Shown: positions 23,982 to 25,911 of the stretch, in pieces
Numbering within the stretch: the stretch's first letter is position 1
Layout: each line of letters begins with the position of its first letter
NCBI GenBank assembly: GCA_903925515.1
Contig: CAIYFP010000602.1
Span: 1 to 25,911, forward strand
DNA: 25,911 bases
Reading direction: 5' to 3'
Origin: an uncultured Verrucomicrobiota bacterium
GTDB taxonomy: Bacteria > Verrucomicrobiota > Verrucomicrobiia > Limisphaerales > UBA9464
Notes under the pieces: model-generated
Told to the model about the DNA's origin: nothing
Seen by the model: the letters and a program-made list of their open reading frames with translations, nothing else
Databases searched by the model: none
Translations under genes and position numbers: made by a program

Positions 23982-24557
23982 ATGCTCCTCTTCCGGCAAT
24001 CGTTCCCGAACGGCTGGGTGGACAAGGTCCGCGCCAACCTCGGCCCCGTGCTCGTGGACCACGCCCACCTCGAACGCAAGGCGGCCACCACCGCCATCAC
24101 CCTCGAACGCTATCGGCCCCTCTTCGCCAAGGTCCATGAGCTCAATGCCATCGCCATCGAGGAGCTCCAGCACTTCGAGCTTGTCCTCCGCCTCCTCAAG
24201 TCCCGCGGCGTCCCCTTCGGCCAACCCATCCGCAGCCCATGGATCTCCGGCCTCATGTCCGCCATCCGCTCCGGCAACAACCATCAGCAGGTCATCGACC
24301 ACCTCGTCTGCTGCGCCCTCATCGAGGGCCGAAGCTGCGAGAAGTTCCAGGTCCTCGCGCGCGAACTCGCCAAGGACGAGCCCGACCTCGCCCGCTTCTA
24401 CGCCGGCCTCGTCGAGTCCGAGGGCAACCACTACGCCGCCTACCTCATCATGGCCCGCCACATCGACGAACCCGAGACCGAACGCCGCCTCGACTGGTTC
24501 CTTGACCTCGACGCCCAGCTCATTCCACGCGAACACGGTCTCCCCATCCTCCACTAG
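23982..24557 (+). CDS. miaE: tRNA-(ms2io6A37) hydroxylase MiaE
   Basis: A 191-residue ferritin-like di-iron enzyme that hydroxylates the isopentenyl group of ms2i6A at position 37 of tRNAs reading UNN codons, using O2. Iron ligands are visible in the usual order: E31 (DHAHLERKAA), E61 and H64 (EELQHFE), E115 (LIEGRSCEKF), and E147 with H150 (SEGNHYAAY). The length and start at 23982 fit the family. It lies 11 bp after the glycosidase-like gene, so it is probably read from the same transcript although the functions differ. The enzyme needs MiaA and MiaB products, whose genes are not in the window. Confidence 0.95.
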   Translation: MLLFRQSFPNGWVDKVRANLGPVLVDHAHLERKAATTAITLERYRPLFAKVHELNAIAIEELQHFELVLRLLKSRGVPFGQPIRSPWISGLMSAIRSGNNHQQVIDHLVCCALIEGRSCEKFQVLARELAKDEPDLARFYAGLVESEGNHYAAYLIMARHIDEPETERRLDWFLDLDAQLIPREHGLPILH

Positions 24558-24587
24558 CGCCACCCCCCGGGAACCCAAGGACCCAAC

Positions 24588-25517
24588 ATGCAATGGCCCT
24601 CCGCAAGGCCCGTCCGCGACCTCCACCGCGCCCTCCAATTCTGGAACGCCCTGCGCCAGCGGCGCCCCGGCCTCTTCCCCGCCCGCGATGCCGCCCTCGG
24701 CATCCACTCCCTCCTCCTGCCCCAACGACTCCGCCATCGCAGGGACGCCCGCCATTTCGCACGCCATTGCTCCGTCTCCCCGCACGCCCACGGAATCGAC
24801 CGCGTCCTCGTCAGGCCCCTCGACGTCTCCTTCCTCTGGCCCTCCCCCGCCGACGGCCGCCTCTGGCACCCGGTCGAGCAGGAAACGCTCGCATCCAACC
24901 CCCATCACTACACCACCCCGCCCATCCGCCTGGGCCAAGGCTCCGTCGTCCTCGACGTCGGGGCCTGCGAGGGGTTGTTCGCGTTCCGGGTCCTCCAGCA
25001 AGGGCTCGCACGCGACGTCTTTTGCTTCGAGCCCTTTCCGTCCATGGCCAACCTCCTCCGCAAGGGCGCCGAGCTCAACCACATGGCCCGCAAGGTCCAC
25101 GTCGAGGAAGTCGCCGTCTCCAACCACAACGGCGCCCTCGGCTTCAGGACCGACCTCGGCATGGACAGCAGCTCCGTCGTCATGGACCCGCCGCCCGGCT
25201 TCCACGGCATCCGCGTCCGGGGCACGCGCATCGACGACTGGCTCGCCGCCACCGGACGCCGGCTCGGCCCCCATGACCTCCTCAAGATCGATGCCGAGGG
25301 CGCCGACCTCGAAGTCCTCAGGGGCGCCGAACACACGTTGCGACACCATGCCCCGCAGGTCGCCGTCACCACCTACCACCACGACCACCACGCCGACGCC
25401 ATCCTCGACTGGCTCCGCAACGTCCAGCCCGCCTACCGCTTTCGCCTCAAGGGATTCTCGTTCTGGACCCCTCGCCCTCGCCCCGTCCTCCTCCAGGCCT
25501 CCACCCTCCCCGGGTGA
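24588..25517 (+). CDS. FkbM-family SAM-dependent methyltransferase
   Basis: A 309-residue methyltransferase. The N-terminal about 115 residues are Arg/Leu-rich and unrecognised. Motif I is VVLDVGACEGLF (from residue 120) and the FkbM signature LLKIDAEGADLEVLRGAE begins at residue 231. Members methylate hydroxyl groups of sugars or polyketides; the acceptor here is unknown, with surface or secreted glycans a reasonable guess. AAGGA at 24577-24581 is a good ribosome binding site 6 nt before the ATG. The miaE stop is 30 bp upstream. It is the last chromosomal-looking gene before the TnpA-like fragment. Confidence 0.9.
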   Translation: MQWPSARPVRDLHRALQFWNALRQRRPGLFPARDAALGIHSLLLPQRLRHRRDARHFARHCSVSPHAHGIDRVLVRPLDVSFLWPSPADGRLWHPVEQETLASNPHHYTTPPIRLGQGSVVLDVGACEGLFAFRVLQQGLARDVFCFEPFPSMANLLRKGAELNHMARKVHVEEVAVSNHNGALGFRTDLGMDSSSVVMDPPPGFHGIRVRGTRIDDWLAATGRRLGPHDLLKIDAEGADLEVLRGAEHTLRHHAPQVAVTTYHHDHHADAILDWLRNVQPAYRFRLKGFSFWTPRPRPVLLQASTLPG

Positions 25518-25562
25518 CGCGTGGCCGGGCCCAAGGCTTGCGGCCTCCCCAAGGCCTAGTGT

Positions 25563-25648
25563 CGCATGACCACCCTCCGTTGGACCGCTTTCGTTCGGCT
25601 CCCGGCTCGCGAAGGCAAACGACGCCGAGCCCATCATGCGCCAACGGA
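25563..25648. repeat. Cluster of inverted repeats in a crossing arrangement
   Basis: CGCATGA (25563-25569) pairs with TCATGCG (25634-25640), and TCCGTTGG (25576-25583) pairs with CCAACGGA (25641-25648), all perfect. The two pairs cross, as in a pseudoknot, and the two right arms abut. Inside, GCTTTCG (25587-25593) can pair with CGAAGGC (25610-25616) with one G-U. This lies in the 144-bp stretch between the FkbM gene and the TnpA-like gene, which holds no other recognisable feature. Confidence 0.5.
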
Positions 25649-25661
25649 CGCAGGCGCGGTC

Positions 25662-25901
25662 TCAAGAAGGCGCAATTGAGGTCCGGAACATGCCGCGGGG
25701 GACAAGGGGCGGCGGATGCGAGGGACGCTTGGGGGCGTGGATGGCGGCGAGGCGGCGACGCCAGCCCCAGAGGGTGGGATAGGGGAGGTGGTGTTGCCGT
25801 GCGAAGGCGAGCAGGGAAAGGCCGCTGTCGCGATGCTGGCGGAGGATGGCCTCGATCTCGTGCCGGGGCCGGCCCGGGCGTCCCGACGAGGCGCGAGACA
25901 T
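25662..25901 (-). CDS. Short TnpA-like (IS66 accessory type) helix-turn-helix protein, possibly truncated
   Basis: A 79-residue basic protein with ATG at 25901. Residues 11-52 (RPRHEIEAILRQHRDSGLS, then LLAFARQHHLPYPTLWGWRR) resemble the helix-turn-helix of IS66-family accessory proteins TnpA (pattern SGLS-x-x-x-F-x-x-x-H-x-L...T-x-x-W-R-R-R-L). The usual protein is somewhat longer, and this one ends after a Pro-rich stretch with an unlike tail (FRTSIAPS), so the C-terminus may be truncated. Codons end mainly in C although the gene is on the - strand, unlike the other - strand genes here, consistent with a later arrival. Any tnpB/tnpC would lie outside the window or be absent. An orphan regulator of similar fold is the alternative. 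Confidence 0.45.
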   Translation of the reverse strand: MSRASSGRPGRPRHEIEAILRQHRDSGLSLLAFARQHHLPYPTLWGWRRRLAAIHAPKRPSHPPPLVPRGMFRTSIAPS

Positions 25902-25911
25902 GGGGTTCTTG

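Noticed and set aside
1..25911. CRISPR array or long tandem repeats
   Set aside because: No regularly spaced direct repeats of 20-40 bp were seen anywhere.
1..25911. Avoidance of CCWGG restriction sites as the cause of A-ending codons before TGG
   Set aside because: CCAGG, which is the same site read on the other strand, is frequent in the + genes (for example CAG-G junctions).

Overview
This 25.9-kb window is a dense, very GC-rich (about 70% by eye) bacterial chromosome segment with 22 supported protein genes, one tRNA gene and the edge of a possible insertion sequence. The gene mix points to Verrucomicrobiota, or at least the PVC group. It includes a huge secreted protein joining a ceramidase-like domain to a 'PVC-type' dehydrogenase and a cytochrome c motif, a Tat-exported FAD oxidoreductase, a PQQ-type sugar dehydrogenase-like protein and a squalene-hopene cyclase. 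This assignment is inference from families; no rRNA or marker gene is present to fix it.

Layout. Positions 31-60 are a strong rho-independent terminator of an upstream gene outside the window. From 132 to 8592 all genes are on + : a secreted GSDH-type dehydrogenase and a lipoate-ligase-like protein (14 bp apart); a beta-CASP RNase followed at 2-12 bp by two small membrane proteins; malate dehydrogenase; squalene-hopene cyclase; and a UVR-motif protein. From 8624 to 13270 a single 1548-residue gene lies on - . From 13437 to 16540 a + cluster encodes an SPFH protein with a C-terminal HTH, a double zinc-ribbon membrane protein, a 56-residue two-helix membrane protein and a TPR protein. From 16561 to 19361 a - pair encodes moaA and a Tat-exported FAD oxidoreductase. 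Then come tRNA-Arg(UCU), a secreted HExxH metallopeptidase, a hotdog protein, a convergent AsmA-like membrane protein on - , a glycosidase-like secreted enzyme, miaE and an FkbM methyltransferase. The window ends in a short TnpA-like reading frame.

Functional themes are envelope and membrane biology (hopanoid synthesis, SPFH/zinc-ribbon module, AsmA-like protein), secreted oxidoreductases and hydrolases for polymer or glycan use, and scattered housekeeping genes (mdh, moaA, miaE, lipoate ligase, RNase). The most system-like piece is the SPFH-HTH / zinc-ribbon cluster. It resembles the Bacillus YdjG-YdjI membrane-stress module but lacks a PspA partner here and carries an added DNA-binding-like domain behind a ten-C tract.

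Two sequence-wide patterns stand out. First, the + strand is C-rich whichever way genes point: + genes end codons in C, - genes in G. This flips at about 25,650, where the TnpA-like gene begins. Second, the codon before Trp (TGG) is almost always A-ending, against the general codon usage.
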